Source: a virus. From it: a DNA stretch of 64,000 nucleotides. A program made the position numbers and the translations under genes. The notes under the pieces were generated by a model, which searched no databases, had not been told where the DNA came from, and worked only from the letters and a program-made list of their open reading frames with translations. This document shows positions 35,201-42,806 of the stretch, one piece after another. Each line of letters begins with the position of its first letter. Position 1 is the stretch's first letter. The stretch is from positions 1 through 64,000 of IMG/VR virus record IMGVR_UViG_3300037189_010778, one strand, 5' to 3'.

Positions 35201-36079
35201 ATCAGGATTGTTTCTATCTATATGAGGAGTATCCATATATGGGGGAGGGTTAGTTATAGCACTTGTCGATACTACTTTTAAGTTATTATCTTCTTGCTCT
35301 GCTTTTTTAGACCAACGTGCTACATTCCATCCAGTAAATGCAGCTATTATTTTTTCTTTAGATAAATCTATTAAATAATTTTCTGGTTCACGATATGTTA
35401 ATTTTGGGATTTGTTTATAGTCATCATATGAGTGAATTTCTCCGTATGCCTTTTCATATTTGAACGGTTCATTAACTCGCATTTCCTTAATAACATCTGT
35501 TTTTTTAAATTCTCCTATCAAATATGATTCAAAATCATTATCATCAATAACATCAGCAAGATAAAATGAGTAGCAATCATTATTATTTATAACTTCATCT
35601 ACAGAATATTTTACACTTTTTGTTGTATATATTTCATCATCATAATCTATAATATCTTTTTTAACTTGGGCAAGAGCACTTCTAAATAAACAATCTATAT
35701 CTACATTTTCTTCATAGAATTTAGTTATTAATTTGTATAGATAGTTTTTTAAGTTAGGATTAATTTCAAGATATTCTTTAATATTTTCTTCATCTATCAG
35801 ATCTTCATTATTATATGATAAAAGTATTTCTTCACCATCTTTAAATATCTCATGATTATTAAAGATCATTTGATCTATTATAAAAGATTTGAGTACATCA
35901 TATTGTTCAATTAAATAATCTAAATCAATACCATCAGATTCAAATGTATCTATTACGCGTAAAACTACATAATCTTTAATTTTAGATATTATTTCAGGAG
36001 AAATACCATAAGTAAGAGATTTGGGTTTATTAACCCTCATCTCATTTAAAAATTTATCAGTCAGTTTAAATTCTATCAT
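32243..36079 (-). CDS. Giant modular tagged protein with ADP-ribosyltransferase-like domain
   Basis: 1278 residues, start overlapping the nucleotidyltransferase gene by 14 bases. Junctions LNE-MRVNKP (M14), IKE-MRVNEP (M200) and LVE-MRVNEP (M314) mark early modules. A fourth leader-like helix (MHKQTFAEIFLESFNKE) ends at PLNE (about 412-415). Next comes AWHGSPNYFRQFHSEGMG...GWGLYFGKN (about 419-453), an ART-type motif as in polyvalent ADP-ribosyltransferase-like phage domains, to about 655. After QLNE at 669-672 the 600-residue C-terminal module has KIYEGSDYGGCIKLNYAF and YYTYRFGRGGAFRSFYFV, a block recurrent in environmental phages. T4 packages Alt, an ADP-ribosyltransferase, in its head; this may be the modular counterpart. 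Confidence 0.8.
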   Translation of the reverse strand: MIEFKLTDKFLNEMRVNKPKSLTYGISPEIISKIKDYVVLRVIDTFESDGIDLDYLIEQYDVLKSFIIDQMIFNNHEIFKDGEEILLSYNNEDLIDEENIKEYLEINPNLKNYLYKLITKFYEENVDIDCLFRSALAQVKKDIIDYDDEIYTTKSVKYSVDEVINNNDCYSFYLADVIDDNDFESYLIGEFKKTDVIKEMRVNEPFKYEKAYGEIHSYDDYKQIPKLTYREPENYLIDLSKEKIIAAFTGWNVARWSKKAEQEDNNLKVVSTSAITNPPPYMDTPHIDRNNPDSWEPRSVAMSLIRKYAPLVEMRVNEPKKFYPGEKVSLGNETLTLSKDYNRYYTEKDGIPWYLIDDDKTGQRFWARENLIKKLKPIKKENMHKQTFAEIFLESFNKEIKKTFSKIDKTKPLNENEEAWHGSPNYFRQFHSEGMGGGTGIQVIGWGLYFGKNPEMVKGYALSINTPHRFKTLFQGKTAEELGLEYENEVFFGLPQGLKTAKEYIEYAEDMISILEEEPDFESKEEVLDNYRKFIEIIKDLEVEQESMHYIYKVTLFPNKTPDYLNWDGPIPQYQVDKINKQAQKDNVDVNINTSMIGSKVYHTIENFYGKKSKNPPKDTSLFLLRAGIDGNTHYGGNVRIVFDDREIQIDKVYKTKEFKDLRESKRTQLNEYSEKIINQMTEKFQKEMKNTLSKDDIKEKLNRFDQIKQNLPKKIQAGLKGEAGGIIVPKKFTEPDPKTNKILNPQDILNYTWKDLETVLDAYGGKAEKSSKDFSTIQDAELIDIKGVPVVYNNNGLKIYEGSDYGGCIKLNYAFKYKGEDNKIYSYGFCIGRKEEASNQYYTYRFGRGGAFRSFYFVADSTQNADIKGNPSNRENFINWYHFFVIHAFQNGKFGVTDTVNQWGSNHEATGNDKGMSWDEVGQFMIKNGGESGKQAWEKIKNLKDVFKYVPPSEEETDQALVRDKILDFNMFKDLNRNQKRIYIANRADQPNAFNSAMFKILDPELKNLALRTGTGYKPTYNDLKDSKALSRSYAKFRFTRALDDYKQGKTSTTIVPLPFIEYLSDEEKQQYLDIFEKDSLSFEYIKKYFGEDAAKTYVNKMAKELDFLPPEAIDYISDPKLKQLYELYIKLFEPWIYEEGTNISSEDLENRNAMPTQEVNPVPIDEEQWRKLSTSERKTIINLVEKFNQNTKYSTLLFAVPFIINDKGKKYVLLPKSNKDNMYYESWVIMDAEGNVIKDNISGDSMLGNNVYLSSGMPEKQEDYNRIYNMNDLTES
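35123..35149 (-). repeat. Junction repeat LVE-MRVNEP
   Basis: Third junction (M314) of the 1278-residue protein; one mismatch from the 20-base consensus. Confidence 0.8.
35465..35491 (-). repeat. Junction repeat IKE-MRVNEP
   Basis: Second junction (M200) of the 1278-residue protein; exact copy of the 20-base consensus at 35466-35485. Confidence 0.85.
36023..36049 (-). repeat. Junction repeat LNE-MRVNKP
   Basis: N-terminal junction (M14) of the 1278-residue protein. Confidence 0.75.
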
Positions 36080-36443
36080 AATACTTTAAATCTTCTATAT
36101 GTTTTTCTTTACTAATATTTTTCTCTCTTAGTTTCCATTGATAGATTTCATCAGCGGGAGATAATTTTAGTACATGTCCGTTATAAATATATTCAATATA
36201 TTTAGCTTGCGGATTTATAAACAAATCAAATAAAAGATTTTCGTATCTATATTTTTTTATTAAACGGTGTTGCAATTTATCAACACCAAATAATTCATAT
36301 ATGTGAATACGTTTTGTTGATATAATGTCTATATCTTTAGGTTCACGATATGGGATAATTCCTTGTAATATTAAAGAAACACTTCCACCAATGTATATAT
36401 CTGGATGTGTTTGTTGGAATTTAGTTAAAACATCTTTAATCAT
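36066..36443 (-). CDS. Small nucleotidyltransferase-fold protein
   Basis: 125 residues. YIGGSVSLILQGIIPYREPKDIDII gives the GG/GS...DxD signature of the nucleotidyltransferase fold; a third acidic residue is likely in ENLLFDLFI, and LKLSPADEIYQWK follows. Second such gene in the window and unrelated in sequence to the one at 26426 outside the motif. No targeting leader. Lies between two tagged genes with no gap on the upstream side. Confidence 0.65.
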   Translation of the reverse strand: MIKDVLTKFQQTHPDIYIGGSVSLILQGIIPYREPKDIDIISTKRIHIYELFGVDKLQHRLIKKYRYENLLFDLFINPQAKYIEYIYNGHVLKLSPADEIYQWKLREKNISKEKHIEDLKYYDRI

Positions 36444-37172
36444 TTAAAATACTTCCGGATTTTCTTTATAGTCTTTATAGCTTACAGTTAAGAACCCTTT
36501 ATTATTAAACTCACTAAGAGTTCTTGAATAATCTTCATCCCATAGTGGTTCCTTATAACTTATACCATCATTGTGTCTTTCTACTAAATATTCTTCTCCA
36601 ACATAATATCCATAAGCTATAGTAAATTTATTTGTACCTAATTGATTATATAAAGTCACAAATGGGAGTAATACATCTTCTATATCATCTTTTATTTCTT
36701 TTAAAGACATCAATTCTTCTTTATCTGGTTCTACTATTATATGATCACCTTCTATGTATGGTAATTCTTCTTGTGATTGCCAATAATCAGTACTATTATT
36801 AGCGTCTAAAATATATTTTAATATGCCTTGATTATCATTGTTATTATAATAGTCAACTAATGTTAATGCATCATTTTTAGTTAAAGTATCTTCAAATATG
36901 TCACTTATTGGTCCTTTCATAAATCTATATAGATCTTTAAAACCATAATACCCACCAGCTAAATAATTAATATCTTTTTTTAATTCATTAACTACATTTT
37001 GTAATGTGTCATTATATTCACTAAATCTTCCACCCATTTCAGAATCAGAATATATAAATTCTACTATTATATCTGCGTCAACATCTGTATAAGATTCACT
37101 AGTAGCTTTTATATACAATACGCCAGGTTCATTAACCCGCATTTCATTTAATATATCTATTAATTTAATCAT
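36444..37172 (-). CDS. Tagged protein, MIKLIDILNE-MRVNEP
   Basis: 242 residues. The archetypal leader MIKLIDILNE precedes MRVNEPG; a single acidic module follows (VDADIIVEFIYSDSEMGG, LTLVDYYNNNDNQG). No known family. The leader resembles, as I recall it, the T4 Alt N-terminus MELITELFDE in length, hydrophobic spacing and terminal acidic residue. Presumed packaged in the head and trimmed after E10. Confidence 0.7.
   Translation of the reverse strand: MIKLIDILNEMRVNEPGVLYIKATSESYTDVDADIIVEFIYSDSEMGGRFSEYNDTLQNVVNELKKDINYLAGGYYGFKDLYRFMKGPISDIFEDTLTKNDALTLVDYYNNNDNQGILKYILDANNSTDYWQSQEELPYIEGDHIIVEPDKEELMSLKEIKDDIEDVLLPFVTLYNQLGTNKFTIAYGYYVGEEYLVERHNDGISYKEPLWDEDYSRTLSEFNNKGFLTVSYKDYKENPEVF
37125..37151 (-). 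repeat. Junction repeat LNE-MRVNEP
   Basis: N-terminal junction of the 242-residue protein; one mismatch from the 20-base consensus. Confidence 0.8.
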
Positions 37173-37174
37173 AA

Positions 37175-38638
37175 TTAAATTCTATTTCCGTCCTCATCAA
37201 AGTTTTTAACATCTGGATAATACTTTCCAGAGCTATCAAACCATCCAACATATCTATCTTCGTCTTGACCAGCATATGGGCTATATACTGTTATTTCTTG
37301 ATTTTTCCTATCAATATTTACGGCAGTATAATAAGCATCGGGTGGTGCACCTAGGGCTGTACTGTAAGCAAATATGTCTTTTGTTACATGCGTTCCAGGT
37401 GATTTTTTAAGTAGATGACGTATTGCTAATAACGCTTTACTATCTTCATCTAAATCTTCATAATCTTTTAATCTGTATGTTTCACGCGCAGGTTCATATA
37501 AATCAAAACCATAATCTGATTCTCCAAAATACTCTACTAATACCCATAATGCTTCTTCATCTTTATTTGTTAATTGTCCTGGAATGTTAATCCGCATTTC
37601 TTTTACAGGAATACCCGCTAGTTTTTGCATGCGTTTCATTTCATCCAAACCTTCTAAACCAGTATCATCTTTTTTAAGATCAGAGTTTATATCACGCATA
37701 GTATAAAACGCCCATCTTTTTTGCTCATTTGTTAATTCATCATTGATAGCATTTTCAACAAATGAATAAAATTCATCATAATCTGCTATTTTATACAATT
37801 CAGCTAAAAATAAATCTCTAACACGAGGATCATCAAATTCAGACTCTACCCATATTTTAGTTATATTATTGTATATATATTGCCCAAATCTTATATCATC
37901 TAATTCATTTTTATATGTATCAACTTGATTAGTGACTTTTTTAGCTTCTTCTCCACCTGATTCTTTACGTTTAGGAAAAGATACATTTACTCTTCCTACT
38001 CCTTCTAATTGATCACCATAACGATCAATAACTTGCAATAATTTAGCTATTTGATTTTCATCATGATATCCACCAAATATATCATCCATAACTTGAGCAT
38101 AATCATCAGTTAATTCAGGATTAATAAGATCTAAATAATCTTTGTAATTATAATGACTGAATGCTCCTCGTACTGCTCCACCTTGTGTTATACTATTTAT
38201 GATACGTCTTTTTTCAGGAGAAACCTTATTATGGTAAGCTTGTTTAGATATAATCTCATATAATCCTTTAGCTATTTCATGCATTAAAATAGGAAATACT
38301 AATCCTCGAGCGTGAATTACAATATCATGTTTTTTTAGTAATTCTGGGTCAGTTTGGTATGGTTTTCCTAATTTGGTATCTTTTCCTAATTTAGCATCTA
38401 TACCTATCCCAGCATAGTCTATTACAGGATATACTTCTTTAGCTATTTGAACAGCTAAAGCTTCTAATTCATCCTTATAATCTGCTTCTGCTGCTTCTAA
38501 TTTATTTACTAAACTAAACGCGTTAGCCTGCATTTGTCCAGGTGATCTTCCTTTTAAAACTTTACTAAGAGTATCTTTAGATTTTCCTTTAAGTGTACCT
38601 AAAGTTTTAGGTGAGAATATATTTTTGTATTCAGCCAT
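37175..38638 (-). CDS. Two-domain protein with internal RMQKLAGI/EMRIN tag
   Basis: 487 residues. The N-terminal domain (1 to about 330) has LVFPILMHEIAKGLYEII (a MHEIxKG motif common in phage proteins) and a Q/G-rich segment ending GGYHDENQ. A complete tag, MKRMQKLAGIPVKE then MRINIP (M348), sits in mid-protein and is followed by a 140-residue acidic domain. A full leader in mid-protein suggests fusion of an untagged gene with a tagged one; cleavage after E347 would free the second domain. MHEIAKG is not a complete HExxH. Confidence 0.7.
   Translation of the reverse strand: MAEYKNIFSPKTLGTLKGKSKDTLSKVLKGRSPGQMQANAFSLVNKLEAAEADYKDELEALAVQIAKEVYPVIDYAGIGIDAKLGKDTKLGKPYQTDPELLKKHDIVIHARGLVFPILMHEIAKGLYEIISKQAYHNKVSPEKRRIINSITQGGAVRGAFSHYNYKDYLDLINPELTDDYAQVMDDIFGGYHDENQIAKLLQVIDRYGDQLEGVGRVNVSFPKRKESGGEEAKKVTNQVDTYKNELDDIRFGQYIYNNITKIWVESEFDDPRVRDLFLAELYKIADYDEFYSFVENAINDELTNEQKRWAFYTMRDINSDLKKDDTGLEGLDEMKRMQKLAGIPVKEMRINIPGQLTNKDEEALWVLVEYFGESDYGFDLYEPARETYRLKDYEDLDEDSKALLAIRHLLKKSPGTHVTKDIFAYSTALGAPPDAYYTAVNIDRKNQEITVYSPYAGQDEDRYVGWFDSSGKYYPDVKNFDEDGNRI
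37580..37633 (-). repeat. Internal complete tag RMQKLAGIPVKE-MRINIP
   Basis: Codes the whole leader-plus-junction inside the 487-residue protein, matching the N-terminus of the gene at 22152 in 14 of 18 residues. Confidence 0.8.
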
Positions 38639-38645
38639 GATTTTT

Positions 38646-38915
38646 TTATTTTTTAGATCTGTATCTTTTTATTATTTTTCTTAAAATAGCATCCTTTTCA
38701 TCTTCATTCACAGCTTTATCTGGTGTTTCATCTGGTGTTTCCTTTGGTGGAGTTAGAGGTCGGCGTGGACCTGGTTTTTCTATTGGGAGGCCAGGATGAA
38801 CTTCTGGTTCCGTACCAGGTTGTGTAGATGGTGAAGGTTTAGGAGCTGGTTGATTTTCTCTTAAAGCTGTTTTTATTTCTTCTCTGATAATTTTTTTTAA
38901 GTCTGATTTTTTCAT
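38646..38915 (-). CDS. Small tagged proline-rich protein
   Basis: 89 residues. Leader MKKSDLKKIIREEIKTALRE followed by a P/T/E-rich middle (APKPSPSTQPG..., repeated PDETPDK) and a basic helix at the end (DAILRKIIKRYRSKK). No globular domain is evident. Likely a disordered packaged or core-binding protein. Confidence 0.55.
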   Translation of the reverse strand: MKKSDLKKIIREEIKTALRENQPAPKPSPSTQPGTEPEVHPGLPIEKPGPRRPLTPPKETPDETPDKAVNEDEKDAILRKIIKRYRSKK

Positions 38916-38935
38916 TGTTTATTGATTTATATTAT

Positions 38936-39637
38936 TTATTTTGTTTTGCCCCATTTTTTGCCTTTACCTTTTGTTTTACATTGGGCTGGTGTAGGGCGAC
39001 ATGATGGATATTTAGAGCGTTTTTCTCCTGCTTTTCTTCCACATGCCTTACATTTAGGTTTACCTCCTTCATTATGACATGTATTACAATCAACCCATCC
39101 ACCTTCTTTACCTGATGGGCCTTGACGTTTAAACCATTTATGAAGTGATTCGTCTTCTTTTAAATCTTTCCAAATTTTACCTTGGCGACATCTAACAATA
39201 GCACCTGATTTGTAAGCCGAGGGTTTATCATATCTTTTATCAGCAATACGTTTACAGCGATCTTCTTTTTCTTGTAATACTTCCTTAATTAATTTTTGTA
39301 TTATACTTTCATTAACTATAATAGGATTAGAAACATATTTAGCACCTCTAACATCAGGTAATTTTTTAATATCTGATAATATTTTATCATATGATTTACT
39401 ATCAAATGGATTAAAAGGTGATGGATCTATTTTAAGACTAAGCTTAACAAAGTGTCTACCTTGTTCTGTATTATAATCTGAAGCTATAGTATCAACTATA
39501 GTCACTCCAGGAACGGCACGTATATCAGATATTACATCCGCTATTGGTCTATTTCCAGCTGTAATAGCTACATTACAATTAATTTGATAGACATTTGGAT
39601 TATATGATTCGTTTATTAAATCAGTAATTTTAATCAT
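38936..39637 (-). CDS. Tagged protein with C-terminal Cys-rich phage domain
   Basis: 233 residues. Leader MIKITDLINE then SYNPN. An alpha/beta domain to about 110 is followed by a second internal leader (SIIQKLIKEVLQE, 111-123). The C-terminal cysteine-rich domain contains LHKWFKRQGPSGKEGGWVDC, CKACGRKAGE and YPSCRPTPAQC. This last domain occurs widely in phage and giant-virus proteins (a DUF5872-like pattern). The cysteines probably bind zinc. AATATTTATA lies 3 bases before the start. Confidence 0.65.
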   Translation of the reverse strand: MIKITDLINESYNPNVYQINCNVAITAGNRPIADVISDIRAVPGVTIVDTIASDYNTEQGRHFVKLSLKIDPSPFNPFDSKSYDKILSDIKKLPDVRGAKYVSNPIIVNESIIQKLIKEVLQEKEDRCKRIADKRYDKPSAYKSGAIVRCRQGKIWKDLKEDESLHKWFKRQGPSGKEGGWVDCNTCHNEGGKPKCKACGRKAGEKRSKYPSCRPTPAQCKTKGKGKKWGKTK

Positions 39638-39640
39638 GGT

Positions 39641-39650
39641 TATAAATATT
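39641..39650 (-). promoter_or_regulatory. AATATTTATA element (233-residue gene)
   Basis: Coding strand AATATTTATAACC then ATG; spacing of 3 bases as at terminase. Confidence 0.5.
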
Positions 39651-40305
39651 ACCAGTATCCACTAAAATTTGAACCTCCACCTAATGATTTCCAGTATCTA
39701 CCTATATTACATGACCAGTATCCAGGTTTTGTACGGTCTTTTTTCTTGTCACACTGCTGTCTAGAGGCAAATGCTTTACGTGCTTTTGGGTCTCGTATTT
39801 TAACGGCTAAATTTTGTCCACCACCGGCGGCACCAAAGGATACCTTTTTTACTTTTTTGGTTTTAGGATCACGAACATAAACATAAAATTTTTTAGACCC
39901 ACCACGTTTAGGTTTATTTAATTGTACTTTTTTACCTTGATATTCTGATTCATTTAATGGTAAATCTAAAGGTACTTTTTGTCCTTCATATATTCCATAT
40001 TCGCCTAAATTAGTTTCAACAATGATTTTTTTATCTTCACCAGATAAATGTATAGCATCGCGTGAGTATAAATAGCGTGCTTCAGCCCATAGATCTAAAA
40101 ATGCGTCTGAACCGTATCTAAATGTGTTTTCTGTTAATGGCTTTTTATTACTGATGTGGTATTGCATATTTTCAGTCATAATTATTTTAGCGCCTAAACT
40201 TTCGTTTAACATAGGAGCTTTAGCACACTTATCATGACACCCACACCCACAATCATAGGCATGTTTAGCTAATACTTCTTTAATTAATTTACGTAGATTA
40301 TTCAT
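39649..40305 (-). CDS. Tagged protein with C-terminal RYWSC domain
   Basis: 218 residues. Leader MNNLRKLIKEVLAKH, a CGCGCHDKC segment (19-27), a middle region, then KKFYVYVRDPKTKKVKKVSFG...RKAFASRQQCDKKK...PGYWSCNIGRYW. The last block is a conserved phage virion-associated domain (FYVYVK...VNFG...R.SFRARHNC...ARYWSC), seen often in environmental phages. Several leader-like L-N-E/L-T-E sites (MLNES, PLTEN, PLNES) may be cut by gp21. AATATTTATT lies 3 bases before the start. Confidence 0.65.
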   Translation of the reverse strand: MNNLRKLIKEVLAKHAYDCGCGCHDKCAKAPMLNESLGAKIIMTENMQYHISNKKPLTENTFRYGSDAFLDLWAEARYLYSRDAIHLSGEDKKIIVETNLGEYGIYEGQKVPLDLPLNESEYQGKKVQLNKPKRGGSKKFYVYVRDPKTKKVKKVSFGAAGGGQNLAVKIRDPKARKAFASRQQCDKKKDRTKPGYWSCNIGRYWKSLGGGSNFSGYW

Positions 40306-40308
40306 GAT

Positions 40309-40318
40309 AATAAATATT
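40309..40318 (-). promoter_or_regulatory. AATATTTATT element (218-residue gene)
   Basis: Coding strand AATATTTATTATC then ATG at 40305. Confidence 0.45.
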
Positions 40319-40652
40319 ATGTTACTTTAAATTCTTTATCACCTATTTTTAGATCAGTAATAGTGTCTACACTTATCATTCTATAACCGTTACCTGTTTT
40401 TTTATGGGCATTTGGGTCCCATACTGGAATTAAATTTTTTGCTTCTGGGTCGTATGGTAATTCACCCCCTCTTAGGTATTGTTTAACTCCTAAACGAGCA
40501 TTCATAACTCGTTTTGTATTGTCTTTTTTAATAAAAGTAACTGTGAAAAATTTACCTTTTGTAGCTTTAATCAGTCTTTTAGCCTCTCTTGAATTTATAG
40601 TTGTTACAGGAGGTTTTACATTTTTATCGTCTTCTAAAAGTATCATTTTCAT
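40317..40652 (-). CDS. Conserved phage protein of SH3/WYL-like character
   Basis: 111 residues (ATG at 40646 also possible). FFTVTFIKKDNTKRVMNARLGVKQYL, LIPVWDPN and YRMISVDTITDLKIGDKEF match a small beta-barrel protein common in large phages, of unknown function. It has its own host-type promoter, unlike the tagged genes on its downstream side. Confidence 0.65.
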   Translation of the reverse strand: MKMILLEDDKNVKPPVTTINSREAKRLIKATKGKFFTVTFIKKDNTKRVMNARLGVKQYLRGGELPYDPEAKNLIPVWDPNAHKKTGNGYRMISVDTITDLKIGDKEFKVT

Positions 40653-40663
40653 AATTTTTTTAC

Positions 40664-40695
40664 TAAATATATTAAAAATATTTTAAAAAACCAAA
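40664..40695 (-). promoter_or_regulatory. Host-type promoter for 111-residue gene
   Basis: TTTG at 40692-40695, 20-base spacer, TATATTTA at 40664-40671, ATG 11 bases further. Confidence 0.7.
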
Positions 40696-40698
40696 TTT

Positions 40699-41460
40699 TT
40701 ATGGAGACACATTAGCGTAATTTTTTTCATAAATTGTACTAGAAATAGTATGATATTTATGACAATCACTACATTGTAATTGAATTCGTGGTGTACCTAA
40801 AGCTGAGTATCGTTTTTTAGAGAACTTCATATTTTCTGATCCGCATTCAGGACATGAATGTTTTTCACCACCATTTAAAACACCATGATGTATTTTAGCT
40901 GGGATATATGTGGACATTTCATTATATACTTTTTCTAATAATTCAACATCATTTTTACAATATTCTATCATATATTCTAAGGATTCTTTATCCTTATCTA
41001 ATACTACTTTTTTCCATAGATCATACCCAGTGTGTGTTTTTTGTCCTATACCTAAAAATTTAGCGATATAATCTAATTTATTACTATTAAATTTAAATTT
41101 AGAACGAGCGCTTTTTAATGTATCTAATGTTGTATAATTAGGAAATACAGGAATACGATGATATAAGCATCTTGTTCTAATCCAAGGCAAATCAAATCTG
41201 TCACCATTATGACCTATCAATTCATCCGCTTCATTAGCAACAAGAATAAAGTTTTCTAATAATTTTTTATCATCTTGATTATTATCCCATTGTAATGAAT
41301 ATATTTTATCTTCACCCGCCCATTTATAACATATACAAATAATAGCGCGTTCTTTAATTATATTATCGTGACTTATATTTAATCTATAACCTGCAGTCCA
41401 AAACAGTCCAATATTTGGACTTGTTTCGATATCAAAGAATAATCTTTTAATTTTTTTCAT
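40699..41460 (-). CDS. 3'-5' exonuclease (RNase H-like) with zinc ribbon
   Basis: 253 residues. FFDIETSPN at 8-16 (exo I, D10 and E12), LIGHNGDRFDLPWI (exo II), and YCKNDVELLEKVY (exo III) define a PolB-type or DEDDy-like exonuclease. The C-terminal 60 residues carry CPECGSEN...CSDC, a zinc ribbon likely to bind nucleic acid. Probably acts in phage DNA replication or repair. Its host-type promoter places it with metabolic genes. Confidence 0.85.
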   Translation of the reverse strand: MKKIKRLFFDIETSPNIGLFWTAGYRLNISHDNIIKERAIICICYKWAGEDKIYSLQWDNNQDDKKLLENFILVANEADELIGHNGDRFDLPWIRTRCLYHRIPVFPNYTTLDTLKSARSKFKFNSNKLDYIAKFLGIGQKTHTGYDLWKKVVLDKDKESLEYMIEYCKNDVELLEKVYNEMSTYIPAKIHHGVLNGGEKHSCPECGSENMKFSKKRYSALGTPRIQLQCSDCHKYHTISSTIYEKNYANVSP

Positions 41461-41480
41461 AATAGAATTTTATTTAAATA

Positions 41481-41512
41481 ACAATATAAGCATAGGTTTA
41501 AAAATAACCAAA
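41481..41512 (-). promoter_or_regulatory. Host-type promoter for exonuclease gene
   Basis: TTTG at 41509-41512, 20-base spacer, weaker -7 box TATATTGT at 41481-41488, ATG 20 bases further. Confidence 0.6.
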
Positions 41513-41513
41513 C

Positions 41514-42806
41514 TTATCTTTTACCTCTAAATTTATTGAAAAAATCAATTATGTCTTGTGGTGTGGTTTTTTCATTAATAACTAATTCCTCTTCTTTAGC
41601 TGTTTCCTTTCCAGGTATACCTGTAGCAAAGGTATTACCATAGAGTTTAATATTAGCTGCTTTATTTACTTCCCAATATTGGCCTCCTTTAAAATTAACA
41701 TAGTTTATCTTACTTACTCTATTTTTTAATTCTTTATTTTTTTGTATAGCGATATCACTTATAAATAATTTTTCTCCATTAGAATTATGAATAGCATATT
41801 CTTTAGGCACAGGGATAATTTTTATTTTATATCCACTACCTGAATGACCTATTTGGCCTACTTTACCTACATAATCAGGATCGTCAGAAGCTAGTTCTTT
41901 AGCGTATTTTTGTAATTCACTTTTATCAGAATCATTCATTAATAATTCTACTTTAAAATCTGGATTGTTGCGTATACTTTTAAGTAATGCTCTATCTGAC
42001 GCTGTTCCTAATACTGATTTAGCTTGAGATATAAGTTGTTGTTTTAATGCTTCCGCAGTTCTTATAGTGTATGGAAGTATTCTGTATGCTGTTCCACCAT
42101 CTGTTGTTATTTTAAATAAGTAAAATTGATTTTTTACATCACTAGGTACTGGTTCTTTTCCACCTCTTGGTGTACCTTTTTTCTTATAAAATGATGGTCT
42201 ATCTTCAGGGCGATCATATATTTTTTTTCTACCCATCTCATCTATAGACTCAACCTCATTCTCAATATCTTCATTTTTATCTATAGTAAAAGAATCTGTA
42301 ACTTTACCATTAGTTAAAATTAAATTTATATCATCACCCTCTTGTCTTTTATTTATTACTTTTACTTTTTCTCCTTTTTTAAACTTACCTAAATTACCCC
42401 CTAATATAAAAGTATCTCCAGTTTTAATAAACATGACTTTATCTTCTTTTACAAGTTTAGCTTGTAATTCATCAGGTAATTTAGTTTGTTTTCCTTTTAA
42501 TTTAGGATTATCATCATACTTACGAGTAAATGTGGTTTCTGATTTTATTTTTGATGGAGATGTAAGAATTTTAATATCATCTATATCTAAACCTTGTTTT
42601 GGATTTTTATCTGTACCAAAAACAACACCTGCAGCATTTAACCATTTATCAGTTATTTTAAGTTCATCACCTACTTTGATATCTTCATATCCTCGAGGTA
42701 ATGACTTACCTTGAAATTCTTGTGGATTTATATTTGTTACTTTAATAGTAGTACCAACTTTTGGTTCTTTTAAATTTTCTATTAATAGTTTAACTAATTG
42801 GATCAT
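41514..42806 (-). CDS. Tagged multi-domain protein with beta-barrel segments
   Basis: 430 residues. Leader MIQLVKLLIENLKEP (L-I-E at 8-10). Residues 15-190 contain repeated short beta modules of KOW/SH3-like flavour (VGDELKITDKWLNAAG, KKGEKVKVINKR). A basic linker follows, then an alpha/beta domain with QFYLFKITTDGGTAYRILP and a C-terminal region. No enzyme motif recognised. The start overlaps the upstream stop (ATGA). The leader suggests packaging. Confidence 0.6.
   Translation of the reverse strand: MIQLVKLLIENLKEPKVGTTIKVTNINPQEFQGKSLPRGYEDIKVGDELKITDKWLNAAGVVFGTDKNPKQGLDIDDIKILTSPSKIKSETTFTRKYDDNPKLKGKQTKLPDELQAKLVKEDKVMFIKTGDTFILGGNLGKFKKGEKVKVINKRQEGDDINLILTNGKVTDSFTIDKNEDIENEVESIDEMGRKKIYDRPEDRPSFYKKKGTPRGGKEPVPSDVKNQFYLFKITTDGGTAYRILPYTIRTAEALKQQLISQAKSVLGTASDRALLKSIRNNPDFKVELLMNDSDKSELQKYAKELASDDPDYVGKVGQIGHSGSGYKIKIIPVPKEYAIHNSNGEKLFISDIAIQKNKELKNRVSKINYVNFKGGQYWEVNKAANIKLYGNTFATGIPGKETAKEEELVINEKTTPQDIIDFFNKFRGKR

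Noticed and set aside
37175-38638. MHEIAKG as a zinc metallopeptidase site
   Set aside because: Lacks the second histidine of HExxH; treated as a conserved but non-catalytic motif.
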